In this document: positions 1 through 11,800 of the stretch, one piece after another
Layout of the letters: each line of letters starts with the position of its first letter
Numbering within the stretch: position 1 is the stretch's first letter
Assembly (NCBI RefSeq): GCF_910591885.1
Contig: NC_063272.1
Span: 317,001-381,000, forward strand
DNA: 64,000 nt
Reading direction: 5' to 3'
From: Bombus terrestris
Taxonomy: Eukaryota > Arthropoda > Insecta > Hymenoptera > Apidae
The notes under the pieces: model-generated
Seen by the model: only the letters and a program-made list of their open reading frames with translations
Databases searched by the model: none
Told to the model about the DNA's origin: nothing
Translations under genes and position numbers: made by a program

Positions 1-1051
1 TTCGATCGTTCTCTCGCTTTCTGCCCGCTCGTATCCACGCAGCTACCTCTCCGTCTTTCTCATCCCGTGACGTCGCTCGGTTTCTTTCGCTCTCTATTGG
101 TACACACGTAGCAATCTACGAGAGAGCGCGTACACACGGAGGAGGGAAAATAAAAAGAAGGGTACTGCGCGAGAAGGTACTGAGGCTAAGTGGAGAGTTT
201 AGAGGGATTTCATTAAATCATATGGATTGGGGATAATGTATGTTATTGAGCGGAGCGTTCAAATCGCGCTCTATAAGTTGTAATAAGTCCAATTTTAGGG
301 CCGGTCATGGGCCGGGTCCCACAGTGGTTGTCAAACGATCCGTGGCGTTGTTTCGCTGGCAGTCGCGAACCGGCCGGCCGTTCGCGGGATCGACAGTCAC
401 TGTCTAGCGAACCCGCCACTTACTCGTCAAACGGCCAGCCGGTCCGCCGAAATCACTGCCATTTAGATAATTTGTAATGAATAGGCACCGCTCATTTTCT
501 ACCCCTTCCACCGAGGTCACCTCCTTCTCCCCTTTCTGCCTGGCCGCCGCTCCGTCTCCTTCTTTTCCTCTCGGTTTCGCCTCCCGTTGCACCGTATACC
601 TCGCTGTTGTGCCCTCCTTCCGCCTCCCCCTTCTCCACCGGCCATCACGATCTCGGTCTCGCAATAGCATCATCTTCGACGTCATCTTTGCACGACTGGA
701 ATCCCAAAAGTGGGCCTCTCGATAATCGTCGGGTCTCGAATGTTCGTACAAAGTCGCCGTTGGTTCACGCCCCGTGAATCGACCGGCTCTATCAACGGCA
801 GAAATTTGCTCACGATACGTTACGATGTGGTTAACGCGATCGTCCCCTAAGCGAGATCGTGACGCGTGCCGGTTGACGAAGATATACGGTCCGTTTGGAA
901 ATCCTGAAACGCATCCCCTAGATCCTCTGGCAAATATACACACGGTATTTGCGGGAATATCGGCGGACATCGCCTGTCCCTTGTTTCGTACGCTCCTCTC
1001 CTGCTACCTACAGCCCTCTGACTAACGGGGTTTGCTCGGTTCTTCTTCCAG
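1..1051 (+). other. dac: dac intron, 3' end of the intron before the first exon in view
   Basis: No coding exon was recognised here. The tract ends in the acceptor TTCTTCTTCCAG at 1040-1051. A short direct repeat of GGGCCGG lies near 299-318. Open frames on both strands around 404-970 are compositional: they are Arg/Ser/Pro-rich and resemble no family I know. Confidence 0.8.
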
Positions 1052-1280
1052 ACGTGCCGAGGATGGAAAAGTCGCCGCTGCTGGCGAACGGCTACAATCA
1101 CCCACCCACGCATCTCAGTCACATGCAATTCATGCAACTGGGTGGACATCCAGGTGCAGGACACACCGCCATTCTGTCGCCGGCTAGTCTGCCCCATCAC
1201 CTGCAGGCACAGGCTCAGGCGCGCGCTGAGCAGGGCCTCAAAGTCAACCCCAACATGTCGAACATGGAGGCGCTCGCGAG
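1052..1280 (+). CDS. dac: Dachshund exon: linker between the SKI/DAC domain and the conserved WENC core
   Basis: The exon follows a pyrimidine-rich acceptor (TTCTTCTTCCAG) and ends at the donor AG|GTAAGC (GT at 1281). It enters in phase 1 (G|AC) and leaves in phase 2 (AG|). It encodes about 76 residues starting DVPRMEKSPLLANGYNHPP. A His/Gln/Ala-rich stretch (HHLQAQAQARAEQ) follows, and the exon ends SNMEALAR. Such His/Gln-rich, probably disordered linkers are usual between the DNA-binding domain and C-terminal region of Dachshund proteins. The SNMEALAR end runs straight into the WENC core of the next exon when spliced, which fixes the reading frame. The ATG at 1063 is an internal Met, not a start, because the frame is open through the acceptor and the DNA-binding domain must come before it. 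Confidence 0.93.
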
Positions 1281-3301
1281 GTAAGCCTTTGTAAAACGTC
1301 TCCTTAAAATCTGTGGGGTCCAAGTTGTGGAACCATACGGTCGAACGCTACATCGCGTCTGGGAACGAAGATACAGAGACGATGGTGCCAAGTTAGGAAA
1401 ATGATCGAAGACAAACTACATAGCTGGGATCTCGTACGAAGCGATAGGCTACTTTTTCGGAGGTTCGACACGCGTTCGTACGGATCGGCGCGTTCATCTT
1501 GTCTCGGTGTAGTTGTAACGAAGGGCCAGCGAGGCCAAAAGAATACAACTTTAAGAGGATTTGAAGAGACGGCGAAGCCGTGGAAATCCGAGGGGTCTCG
1601 ACACTGCTTGATCTTTCCTTCCCTCTTTCACCTCCTCCGTCTCTCGGTGGCGAAGTCCGTTTCCTTGGGTGCGTCGCGTTCCTTCTAGGTCGTTTACTCG
1701 ACTCGCGTTACGCTCGCGACCTCAAACGAGTCACCCTTCTATCATTCTCGCCTGACCCAACTCGACCTCGTCGTACCCGTCGATGACCAACGGTCGTAGC
1801 CAAAATTTCGCCAGTTTATGTGGAATTCCATAAACTCGTTCGTTGCGTCGTATTTCGTTCAGGAGCACGAGGTCGACCGGTTGCTTTGATCGAGGAGAGG
1901 GAACCGGTAAATCCTCGAGGCGTTGCAGTCTCGAGACTGTATATCACGTATATCACGGATTACGCGTGCCCGTTTAGTCGTTCTCGCGCGGGAGCCACGA
2001 ATAGGGAGAAACGAGGGCGCGTTGGGACGCGGTCTATCGAAGGAAGATCATCCTTGCAGAGGGAGCGTAGTCTCCGAACTAATCTAGGCATTTGTTAACG
2101 TGTTTCTAATAGATGCGGCTGGTGGTGTTCCCTGTTCTCTGGTCTTCCGACGAAACCCCGTCCCAGCCAGTTTTGAGGATACGGAGACTCGCCTTAATTT
2201 TCGATTACACCCGCCAGCCGTAATTAGCTTCGTCCTATTCGCCATTAGTCGGTCGGTTCAGTCTGCTTCTTCGTCTTTCATCCGAGTTCCTTGGTTCGAT
2301 TCACGGTGATTCGAGATGTACTTTCGACCCGATAGCACGAAAAGGTTCGAAGCGTGGAAGGAAAGGAATCGCGTGGATTCGTCTTGAGTGGAGGGGCGGC
2401 CAGTGTCGGCTAGAGTAAAGCGTGTCCTTCCGACGCTACGCGCCTACGTGTATAATGACGCGACGAAGGCGGCGCCGCACGTTTCGCATTATGATTTCAG
2501 CGCTTTGCTTTTAATTAAAATGCAAATCTATCGTGGCAGAGGAGCGAGAGAGATCGGGAGGTAAGACGGATTACGTCTGGGGGCGGCACGACAAACACCG
2601 GAATATGATTAATTCAACGCAACCCCATCCTGGCGTACCGCGCCGTCAGCGTACCGTTGCCCTCTATCGCCACCCTCTAATTCAGCCCCGAGCCCTTCCT
2701 GCTCGCCACGACGACCTACTCGACCGGCTTACGCGAGCCCTAGGCCGCCTTCTGCGACGCCAACTTCCTTCCGACCCAGACGATCGCGCTACGGTTTCCA
2801 CGTTTTTCCTTCAACAGTTCGATCTTACTTTGCCACCGGTTCGTTCTTCCATTTCCTTCTCTTTTTCTTCGCTCAGTTCCGCCGGGATCCACGGTGATCC
2901 TTGAAAGTATTTTCGGTGGTCGATACACCGGGTAAATTAGGACAATCTCGGGGACCGCGTTCTAGGGACGATGCGACGTCTTTTTTAATCAACGACTTCA
3001 AAGCGTCTTCGTTTCGAGCGTAGGACAGGCTCGATCGAATCAAAGGACAAACGAAAGACGAGACGGCACAAGGAGGACTCTTAATCAACTCCGCGGATCC
3101 ACTTTCCTCGAGGATATCCCGTGGCAGGCTTATAATTAACCGATTCGTTTATCAACTCGCGCCCCTTCGTTTCCCCACCGTTCGTGAAACGCCGGTGATG
3201 CGCGTTTCTACGTTATTTTTCATTCTCGTGACGCTTCGGTCTCTTTCCTGTTTTGCGTTCCACCGTCGTATCTCAAGTGTCGCTTTTTTTGTGATCCACA
3301 G
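1281..3301 (+). other. dac: dac intron between the linker exon and the WENC exon
   Basis: This 2.0 kb intron has consensus ends (GTAAGC at the start, TGATCCACAG at the end). It is CpG-rich and holds no supported gene. The most structured patch is 2480-2530, where a TTTTAATTAAAA palindrome overlaps a perfect octamer; it is listed separately. The AGGTAAGA string at 2558 has a purine-rich upstream context and is not a plausible exon end. Confidence 0.85.
2509..2527. promoter_or_regulatory. Overlapping TTTTAATTAAAA palindrome and ATGCAAAT octamer
   Basis: A 12-bp perfect palindrome (2509-2520) with a TAATTA homeodomain core overlaps by one base a perfect POU octamer ATGCAAAT (2520-2527). The CpG-rich surroundings are poor in such AT blocks. 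A composite homeodomain/POU enhancer site is possible. The motif match is seen directly; the function is inferred. Confidence 0.3.
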
Positions 3302-3364
3302 GTCCGGAACGGTTTGGGAAAACTGCCGAGCTGCCTACGAAGATATTGTCAAACATCTCGAAAG
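3302..3364 (+). CDS. dac: Dachshund exon: WENCRAAYEDIVKHLE core
   Basis: This 63-nt exon lies between the acceptor GATCCACAG (ending 3301) and the donor AAAG|GTAGGA (GT at 3365), with phase 2 on both sides. With the AG carried over, it encodes RSGTVWENCRAAYEDIVKHLE, and its final AG joins the next exon to make Arg. This is one of the most recognisable Dachshund segments and leads into LREER of the next exon. The length divides by three and both phases match, so skipping the exon keeps the frame but removes the whole core. A run of 15 A's begins about 30 nt past the donor. Without its neighbours an ORF finder misses it because of its size. Confidence 0.95.
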
Positions 3365-3393
3365 GTAGGAGAATTTTGAATCCGTACCTAAAA

Positions 3394-3409
3394 GAAAAAA
3401 AAAAAAAAA
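3394..3409 (+). repeat. Poly(A) run
   Basis: About 15 consecutive A's, followed by AAAGAAAGGA, lie roughly 30 nt downstream of the WENC exon donor. The length is likely to vary between individuals and to be error-prone in assembly. Confidence 0.9.
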
Positions 3410-5664
3410 GAAAGAAAGGAACAGAAAAGTAAAGAATGAAAGAAAGAGGATAAAAAACGTGGACAATGTATGGAAGACTCGATTACGTTTCGCGCCATGG
3501 GTAATTCGGCCAGTCATCCGTGTCTCGATACCCTGCGTCGGTTTCGCAACGAGTCGAGAAAAATGAGCCGCGAGACGCGGGAAACGTAGGCCGGTGCAAC
3601 ACGCGACCGTTTCGCGTCCGATAAATCAGCATTACCGTCGGCATCGAGTTTCCGGTCGCGCGACAGGTTGAGTCCAGGCGTGACGCTGTAATGCCCGCAT
3701 GATTTGTACGGTGCGAGCGTCCGCACCCTCCTTCCCACCGTCCTCAAATCCATCCGCCGGCAGCCCGGTCCCGTCACCGATACGACACCAATGTCGACCA
3801 CCGGCGACCACCCTCGGTATCCGCCACACCGCACCGCGCGCATCGACCATCGCGCGCCATCAGCCAGCGTCATCCGCCACCGAGGTTTCCCCGTGATCCT
3901 AACCACTTGTCACTTCACGGCACGCAGATCATCGTCGCGACGTGCCCGTCCATCATTCGGGGATTAAATCATTCGACTGGCTGTGCGAAATACTTGCGCG
4001 TCCCGCGTCGCCCAACAGCCTCGTTCCTTTTACACCACCGAGGGAGCTTTAGCCGCGTGAAAGCGGCTCTCTGCCGTTCCGCGGGTTACAAACTGAAACT
4101 TTCATCCCCTGCGTGCGGTGGTTGGCTGCCTTCGCGAGACACCCGAGTTCCTTTGTCTGTTTGCTGGTTTACTATGTCGTCGGCTGATCGAGGCGGAGAG
4201 AAAGGAAGGCAGGAAGAGGAAGGTGCGAAGTCCAGGGTCGAACTGTTAATACGGGGGTGAAAATCGACACTTGACCGGCCGAAACGTAATTTCCAATTCA
4301 AAGGCAATGACCATTGGCTCGCTTCTCTCCGCGGCTCCCTTTGCACCCCTCGACCCCTCGCACGCGTCACCTCCGCGATCAAACCCCTCTCGCTTTTCCC
4401 TCTTTTGCTGTTTCTCTATCCAGCCAGCCGTCTCGTTCTATTTGCTTTAGCGGCTCCCGGTCCAGTCGACTTCGTCAACCGGACAAACGCGTATTGTGAT
4501 TTCAGCCTTTGACTGCTAGCCGTTCGATGGATATCGTAGGGGGTGGCAAATGGTCGCGGACCCGTGCGGAGCGATACAGAACGGTACGGAGAGAGGAAGA
4601 GGAGGAGGAGGATGAGGTAGAAGAGGGTGGTGCAGAGGACGGGAAATAGGGGGTCGAATTGGCGGGTACGGAGACTGGAAGGGACGGACGAGCGAGCACC
4701 GTGAATATTCATGCCGAGAACCCTAGACGAATTCGGACTTGTTGCGACTGACACTGATGTAAACCTTTGTTTATCCTGCGTGCACCATACCCTCGGCCGT
4801 ATCCCTTCCGAGCATGGCTGGCTACGCACTCCGATCGCCTCGTCTCGCCTCCACCCCCGATGCCAACCGAGTATTTAACTGAGAGTTAAATTCTGATTAA
4901 TCGTCGGTACCGGGGTTATTAATTGTTTGTCCTTTTGATTTTACAAGCACACGGAGCTCACGCCTACCGAAATCTGGTTCTCCCTGTCGGATTCCCTCTC
5001 GTGTTCTCCATCTCTCTTTTGCCTTTGTTTCCAAGTTACCGTAGTTTCTCTCTTTCCGTCTTCTTTTCCACCGCACCCTGTTTCCATTTTAATCTCGATG
5101 ATTTGTTGTCGCTAATCCGGCCGAGACCCGTGACATCGGAAACCCGAATTCCGCCACTAAAGTTGGCCGGCTCGTTTGTCTTTCCGCCAGTTCGAGCAAT
5201 TAAATCTCATAAGCCAGAAATCGCAGCCCTCGAAAAAGTCGGATAGCTCTCGCAGATCCGCTGGTTTTTCCAGTCTCCGTTACAGACGATGTTTCGTGCC
5301 TTCGAAACGTTAAAACTTGGAGAGGGTGAGAACGGAACCAAATGGAATCGCGGAAACGAGCGAAACGACGGATCCATTCACCCCGCCGTGAACTCTGTCC
5401 GTAAACTAAGTAATATTAATGGTCCAGCCGATGGCAGAAGGCGCGGTATCAATGCGCTAATGTCGGCTTCCTGCCTTTAAAACTACCTCGTCATTCCGGG
5501 ATAATTCTCGCGTATTGTCGTTCGCCATCCAGCTACGCCGGTTTTGCCCGTTTCCTTATCGCCGACCCGCCCGGCCAAACTTACCTCCGATATTCTCTGC
5601 CTCCTTCGGTCTTCCTCCTCTTTCGGCGAATTCGCCAACGACACCCTCGGAGATGTCATTAATT

Positions 5665-5666
5665 AC

Positions 5667-5698
<32 letters not shown>

Positions 5699-5710
5699 CG
5701 ACAACGTCAA
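5665..5710 (+). repeat. (ACG)n / (ACGACA)n microsatellite
   Basis: An imperfect trinucleotide tract of ACG and ACA units. In one frame it reads as an Asp/Asn run and creates spurious low-complexity ORFs. Confidence 0.9.
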
Positions 5711-5949
5711 CGAGCTTCTATCGTCGGGGACATCTGCTGGAAAATAATATTCATAAAGTTGAGCCCCGTCGTTACGAGCGTCGTTTTCGATCCATCTTCG
5801 CGCGTATTTCACTCCTACCTCCTATCACGAGAAACTTGGAATCCTATTCGAATCCTATTTCTCTCCATGATTGAGAAAAAATGTAGCGAAGAACGATTCG
5901 AGAGGAAAACACGTATGTTCTACATACTGAGAGACGTTATTAATGACTA

Positions 5950-6101
5950 GACTGCGGATGTTTGTGCACTTTAATTATGCAAGAATGTATAGAATGCACA
6001 TAATACGCAAGAACGTACAAATATTCAAAGTATTTGGAGCATGAAACAAATTCCTTTAATTGTATTCGTAAGAATCTGAATTTGCATAAGTATCCGCAGT
6101 C
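5950..6101. mobile_element. MITE-like element with GACTGCGGAT inverted termini, TA-flanked
   Basis: The left end GACTGCGGATGTTTGTGCA (5950-5968) is repeated inverted at the right end (6083-6101), where its complement reads GACTGCGGATACTTATGCA. The two match at 16 of 19 positions. TA dinucleotides abut both ends (5948-5949 and 6102-6103), as expected for the TA target-site duplication of the Tc1/mariner superfamily. The 152-bp interior is AT-rich, unlike the surrounding intron, and has no coding capacity. It is therefore a non-autonomous element mobilised in trans. The superfamily is inferred from TA flanks alone; other TA-targeting elements are possible. Confidence 0.75.
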
Positions 6102-6137
6102 TAATAACGAATAAGGTAGCAATTTCTTTCCACTGTA

Positions 6138-6304
6138 TTAGGTTGTCCGAAAAGTGTCTATCTTTTACAGACACGTCTTTTACAACGACGCATCTTTATA
6201 TAAAGCATGAAACCTAATCTAATTCGACGAAATAATATAAAACGGAATATGTTGTACATCCATTATTTCCTTATAAAATGAGAGAAACGTTTCGGACGAT
6301 CTGA
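6138..6304. mobile_element. mariner-derived MITE or deletion remnant, TA-flanked
   Basis: The left tip TTAGGTTGTCCGAAAAGTGT resembles mariner termini that I associate with hymenopteran genomes. The right tip at 6283-6304 (AGAAACGTTTCGGACGATCT plus GA) is its inverted copy, matching at 17 of 22 positions. TA dinucleotides sit immediately outside both ends (6136-6137 and 6305-6306). The interior next to the right tip (about 6247-6280, including GTTGTACATCCATTATTTCC read on +) looks like subterminal mariner sequence. At 167 bp no transposase remains. The tip divergence suggests an old insertion. It starts 34 bp after another TA-flanked element ends. The family label rests on memory of mariner tips and needs a database search. 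Confidence 0.72.
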
Positions 6305-7709
6305 TATGTCTAATCTCAGGGTAAAGGGAGACTTTGCGCGAAAACGCGTCGACATCTCCGCTTTAAGTCGAAGAGAATCGCGTTCCCTTTGCCGTCCTTG
6401 CCGCGATGCACCCCTCGTTCGCGAATTGCGACGACGCAAAGGGGGCAAGGGAGGATTAAAAAGAAGCGTGAAGAACTCTCGAGTGCCGGGCTTCCCTCCC
6501 GAACCGTGACGCAGTGGACCGTTTCGCGAGAGCGGAGCGGCGCGACGAAACGGTTAATTCGATTCGACGATCGTTCGCCGCGATAGCGAGCTCGGAGCCG
6601 ACAACTATCAAGCGGCGCGTTAATTGCGTTCAAACGAACTGTCAGCGCGTCGACACGCACGCGCGCGCATCTGAGCGGCGTCCCGCGTGCAAATACGCGC
6701 ATTATGATTAATACCGTCACAAGCGGCTCTAGGCGTCGGCTTGTCAGCGGCTTGCAATCAGGGGATAGGCTAATTACGCTCTCTCTCTCTCGTCCGAACG
6801 TTCACCTTCCTTCGTTCCCTCTCGAGATCCTCCTTTTTTGGCTACCTAGTTTTCGATTCGACCGAATGCTACGACGAAATTAATAATAACGGGTTAGCTG
6901 TCGATCGCTCCGAGTATTAGTTACGGCGTTTCTTTTGTCTTTCATCTCCACCGGTATCAACGCGATCGTTAAACCTATCTTCTCCGTGTTCGCGAATGTT
7001 TCCACGGCTCGTCTCCGCAGGCAGTCCAATAATAGCACCCACGTGATTTACAGATCCAGTTTAGCGTGGGTGGGGATCTAACAAATCGAATCGGTTACTC
7101 GTTCGCGTGTTCGAGGAATGTCGGATCTCTTTCACGTTCGCGTGATAGTCCCGCGAGGTAAAAGAGGACGATCGTCTACAGTCTAGGCGGATAATCGTAT
7201 GTGGAACGCGACAGCCGGCTCGACAAGCGCGTCGATTCGTTCCTCGAATCGGCCGCTCGTGCCAAACATCCTGACCCGAAAATGGACCCTTCTAACGACC
7301 CTCTTACGAAACGATACGGCCACGATCTCGGCGGTCGGCTCTTGGCTCGGGTCCGGTGTCCGACCACCGAATAAATTGGTCCTTGCCTGTCGCGCGTAGA
7401 TCCGGATGAATCATTCTCTCGGGTATATCTGTTCTCCTCTGTCTCCCGCGACGAAAAGAGACGTCGAGGTGGATCGAAAGAAGGACGACAACGGGCGAGG
7501 AGACCTCGTAAAGTTTCTCGACTCATAAAGCTCGCACGGGCGAGAACGCGACTCGTCGACTCGCGACAGGGTGCCGTCTGCAGATCGCAGAAAAGAGTCG
7601 TCACCTCGTGAACGAGCGTCTTTGAGACATTCATTTTATTAACTCGACAACGAATTACTTACGTCCGGCGGCGCGGGTCCACCGGGCGCAATTTCATCAG
7701 AAGCCGCGA

Positions 7710-7733
7710 TAATTATCGTTTGAACGATAATTA
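7710..7733. promoter_or_regulatory. 24-bp palindrome with facing TAATTA sites
   Basis: The arms TAATTATCGTT and AACGATAATTA are perfect 11-bp inverted repeats around a TG spacer. Each arm carries a TAATTA homeodomain core and an ATCG/CGAT core. ATTAA and TTTATG motifs follow within 40 bp. This fits a dimeric homeodomain (paired-type or Hox) site in an intronic enhancer. The dyad is seen directly; the role is inferred. Confidence 0.35.
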
Positions 7734-8047
7734 ATGCCGCGCCATTAACGACGTCGCGCTCTTTATGCTCGCCTCGAAATTTTCGCTGCCGTATTTTTAG
7801 CAACGACATCGCTCTCCGACCGTTTCCGGGTCATTTACTCCGCGAACCACCCCCTTCGCCAGGATTATTTCGATAGCCGTCGTCGAGTCGACGGAAGATA
7901 ACGAGGAAGAAGGCGGTCGACCATATCGACTTGCAGGGGGCGTGAACTTCTGTCGCGATGTCTCCTAGAAGCGACGCGTTACATATTAGGCCGCCGTGCG
8001 GTAACGAGCGTAGCCGAGTAAACTTTGGCTGCGACGAAACTCGATGA

Positions 8048-8066
8048 TTAATTAAAAACATAATTA
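8048..8066. promoter_or_regulatory. TTAATTAA and TAATTA homeodomain-site pair
   Basis: TTAATTAA (8048-8055) and TAATTA (8061-8066) lie five bases apart, flanked by CpG-rich sequence. This is possible homeodomain binding sequence only; AT cores of this size also occur by chance. Confidence 0.2.
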
Positions 8067-8773
8067 GTCGCGACGACCGGGATCCACCCACAGCTCGCCA
8101 ATGTACCGTGAAATTGTCAACCATCTTGTTTCCCTTTCCTGCCTTTCGCTTCCTTCGATCGTCGTCGTCCGTTCTTTTTCTGGCCCCGGCGATCTCGTTA
8201 AAGGCGGGCCCGTTCGCTCATTTTCTCGGCTCTTCGTTCGGGAACGCGCGCGATCTTCGTGGAAGTATCGAACGTCGTCGTGACTAACGAGGTGCTCGCG
8301 AGTCTCTTCGTCTAATTTGTCTCATCGATCGGAGAACGAGTCGCCTCGTTATGTCCGCTTCGACGTCCTTTTTTCGTATATTCTTTCGCGCATTACGACG
8401 AACACTACATGGCTCGTCGTAGACAAAGAGCATACCGAAAGCGTAGAGCGAAAGGCAACGTTCATTCGGGGGAATACCGATTCTAATGATAAAATATCTT
8501 TCCTCCCATGTTCACACCCTTCTTTGTCCTTATTTCCGCGCGATTCTCGTGTACCTTCGCGACGGCCAAGATATATCGTTATTAAATGGTCTCCCTTCGG
8601 TTGTGCGCGCACGCTAGTATATTACGTCGCGGGGCTTCTCCGTTGCCTTCACATACGCACGCACAACAGACAGCCCGCACGCAGTGCTTAGCCTTCCGCG
8701 TGTGGAACTGCTCTCTTATTTACGGTCGACTGGCATGCGAGTTTGCCACCAACTTCCGCTCAAAATTCGTCGC

Positions 8774-8841
8774 GAGACAGAGACAGAGACAGAGACAGAG
8801 ACAGAGACAGAGACAGAGACAGAGAGAGAGGGAGAGAGAGA
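8774..8841 (+). repeat. (GAGACA)8 minisatellite followed by (GA)n
   Basis: Eight perfect GAGACA hexamers (8774-8821) run into a GA/GGA tract. In three frames it encodes Arg/Asp, Glu/Thr or Arg/Gln dipeptide runs, which explains the spurious ORFs here. Confidence 0.95.
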
Positions 8842-11800
8842 TCGGAAAATCGAAAACCTCGAGGCGAAAGGGCTAGAGTGTGGCTCTTGAAAGTTGGAAG
8901 TTGGGAAGAAGTGAGCGAACCACAGGGAAAGAGTTGCTCGATGGGTGGGGGAAGCGAGGAGAAGAGGCGGTGGGGAGGTTAATTGAAAAGCAGTGGAAGG
9001 GTGTCATTAAATAAACCGCGGACGAACGTTCCTGCGGTTCCGCGGCACTACCGTTCGCAGGCACGGTTTCGCCGCCACTTTTGGTAATGAACTAATATTT
9101 GCAGTGTGCGTTCGGACGGCGGTTTCCACGCGTATACGCGGCCGGTGGCTTACCTTTTGCCTTGTCCAGACGCGCAGTAGCGCGCGGTGCGCGCGTCGAA
9201 GGGTGCGCTTGCCCTGGCAAGGTTAGCCTTGGACAAATACGCGACCCTCGCGGTGATGGCCATGTACCAGCGGGGTTTTAAAGGTTAGGGAACGATCGAA
9301 AATTCAATCATGTCGCGACAAGGAAGCTTCTACGCTGCGGACGATTATTCGTAACGGTCGTTGGACGCATCGACGAATCGGCTACCAAATTCGATAATAC
9401 TCGGACGAGGAACGACGAGGAAAAGAGGCGCGGAAACGTCGGTGACAAACGAGCCGAAAACGGGTCACTCGAGGAGGGTAATCGTTTCCCAATTGAAATC
9501 CAATAGCAAACGACATACAGGCGGTGGCCCTCGTCCCTCGAGAAGGACCGAACGTCCATCGCTGTGTGCGTCCATTGATCATCGGTCTAAACTGTTTCTG
9601 ACGCGAATTATGCGGAAGTAGGTGGAAAAAGTGTGGGCTGGCAAAAGCAATCGCGAGTCAGCCGCTCGGTTCGTGATCGTCGGTGGCGCGAACACTCGTG
9701 GAATTTTCAGGAATTTAAATAATATCCTTTTATATTATCGAGGATGCGCTGAAAGTAGCAGCGGGTAGGGTCGTAGGTTTTCGCGGCGGCTATCATAAAT
9801 CCAGCGGTTGCGCTGCCAGCGGAGAGAGAGAAAATCTACAATTCTAAAGCTTTCCATAAAACACTCGACAAAACGCTTCGCCCGCGGTTTTCGAGTGGCT
9901 ACCGGGCCCCTTCTCCATCACCTCCCTCTCCACTTTTCCCGCGTCTTCCCTGGCGCGTCGGCCGCCTGCCTCCGCGCCGCCGCGAATCTGTTGAAATATG
10001 TAAAACCGTGTAACCTCTTCAATTTACATAGGAACGCGTGGGCGCGCTGCTCCCCCGGATGAAAAGTGGCCGATCCTCCTCCTCTTATTAATTGATCGCC
10101 CGAAATCCGCCGATCCACTTTCTACCCCTCCGTGAAAAACCCTTCCGTTCACCCTTCTTCCATCTACCAGTTTCGTGGTTTTCCGATTTTCTCCCGACTA
10201 GACAAAGAGGAAGAGAAACACGAGTGCTATTTGGTCGTACGGCTACGAGGAATTTCATGGGTGGACAAAAACAGCAGCAAGACTAAAAGGGGAACCGTGA
10301 CGAACGATGCGGCGGCGGGGAAACGTTGTCTCACGTGATAGACGTCCATCATCGCGCACGACGAAAGCCTTAACGTCGCGGACGCGACACGTAAATACAC
10401 GTGTGTATCGCCGTTGATACAACGATCATTTTTTTCTTCTGGCCGTCGACGATAATCGCAGTCGCTCGCTTCGTTTTCCTTCCACCTCTTTCGCCTCTTT
10501 CCATACCGTCTACGGTTCTCTTTCTCTTTTTCTCCAGCCGGTTTCTATATAGGTTTCTCTGGTGGCGCGTTCTCTCGCCGCTATCCGTGATCCAGGGCGA
10601 CGGCACGCCGCTGCCACTGGTATTTCGAAACTCGCTGAACAAACAAGCGCCGATAAAAGTACCGCGGTATATAGTACATCTGGAAGTAGGGACCATCAGT
10701 CACGGCGCATCTGCGAACCACTTTCCTTCCCTCCCCCCGCCGCCACCTCCACCGCCGCCGCCACTGACTCCTCCGCCCGCTCGTTTTCCCTCGCGCTCCG
10801 ACGACCCCTCCGGGAGTGCAGCGGGTGTCCCGAACTTCTCCTATCCACCCACCGCGCCGCTAAAAACCATTTGTCATCGGCCGCGTAAATATGTTCTCGA
10901 GCGAAACGTGCGTTCGACTTTTTTCTCTCGCCCACGGTGTTACGCTCCGCTCACGGAAATTCGAGTCCACGCCAAACGATGATGGTCGATCGCGACGCGA
11001 CCATCCATTTCCTGAACGCCTCCTACCTTTTTCCATCGAAAGGCGATCGGAATCGCTCGCGTTTCCATACGTTTCTTTGATCGTGCAAGGATTTATGGAC
11101 TCGTGTCGCAACAACTATCCGACTATTCCGATCTTTGCTTCATTGGCTGAAGTAGAATGTTCCAATGGCGTGTATATTTTCGCAAGCTTCCGCAACCAAA
11201 TGAACTATCCGCGCGATAGTTCCCTGGCATTGTACCAGAATCTCTAGTATCGTTTAACGCGAAACCGAGTAAATAAGCAAGCACGTTGGAGATCGACGCC
11301 GGAATGGCAAGTAACGAGCTACGGCTACGCGGGCAAAGTTTATCTTTATTTCGGCGAGCTCCGCGTCTTCACCAGGGGAGTAGCTTAAAAAGTTGGTCTA
11401 ATAAAACCCCGGCCCATTTGTCAAGGGGTGTTGTAGTCGGTTCCCGGAGGCTGTTGCGAAATGTATGTAAAACACATCTCGGTCGGCTTGCGGAGTCGTA
11501 ACACGAAGCGCGGGCGGCTCTGATGGGCCGACATCTAAAATAATAAAAGTTGCCTCCGTCATTTGTCAACGGTTCCTCTAAGGAGCGACTACTTCCAACG
11601 CCACCTCGTAATTTCGCGATGTCGCAGCTGCTACCCCCACCCTTCTATCCCTTGCTTTTTCCACCCCGGAGATGTTACGCGATTCCCGACCTTAATTTTC
11701 CTGACACCCGTCACACGGCCGCTTCTTTTCCCCGAGAGCGCGATTTATTCCAAACTCTACGCGGCCAATGTGTAAATTCCAATCTTCTTCCACTTGTTTC

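Noticed and set aside
8743..8982. Asp-Arg, Glu-Thr and Gln-Arg repeat proteins over the GAGACA array
   Set aside because: All three frames are translations of one simple repeat and have no flanking coding sequence.
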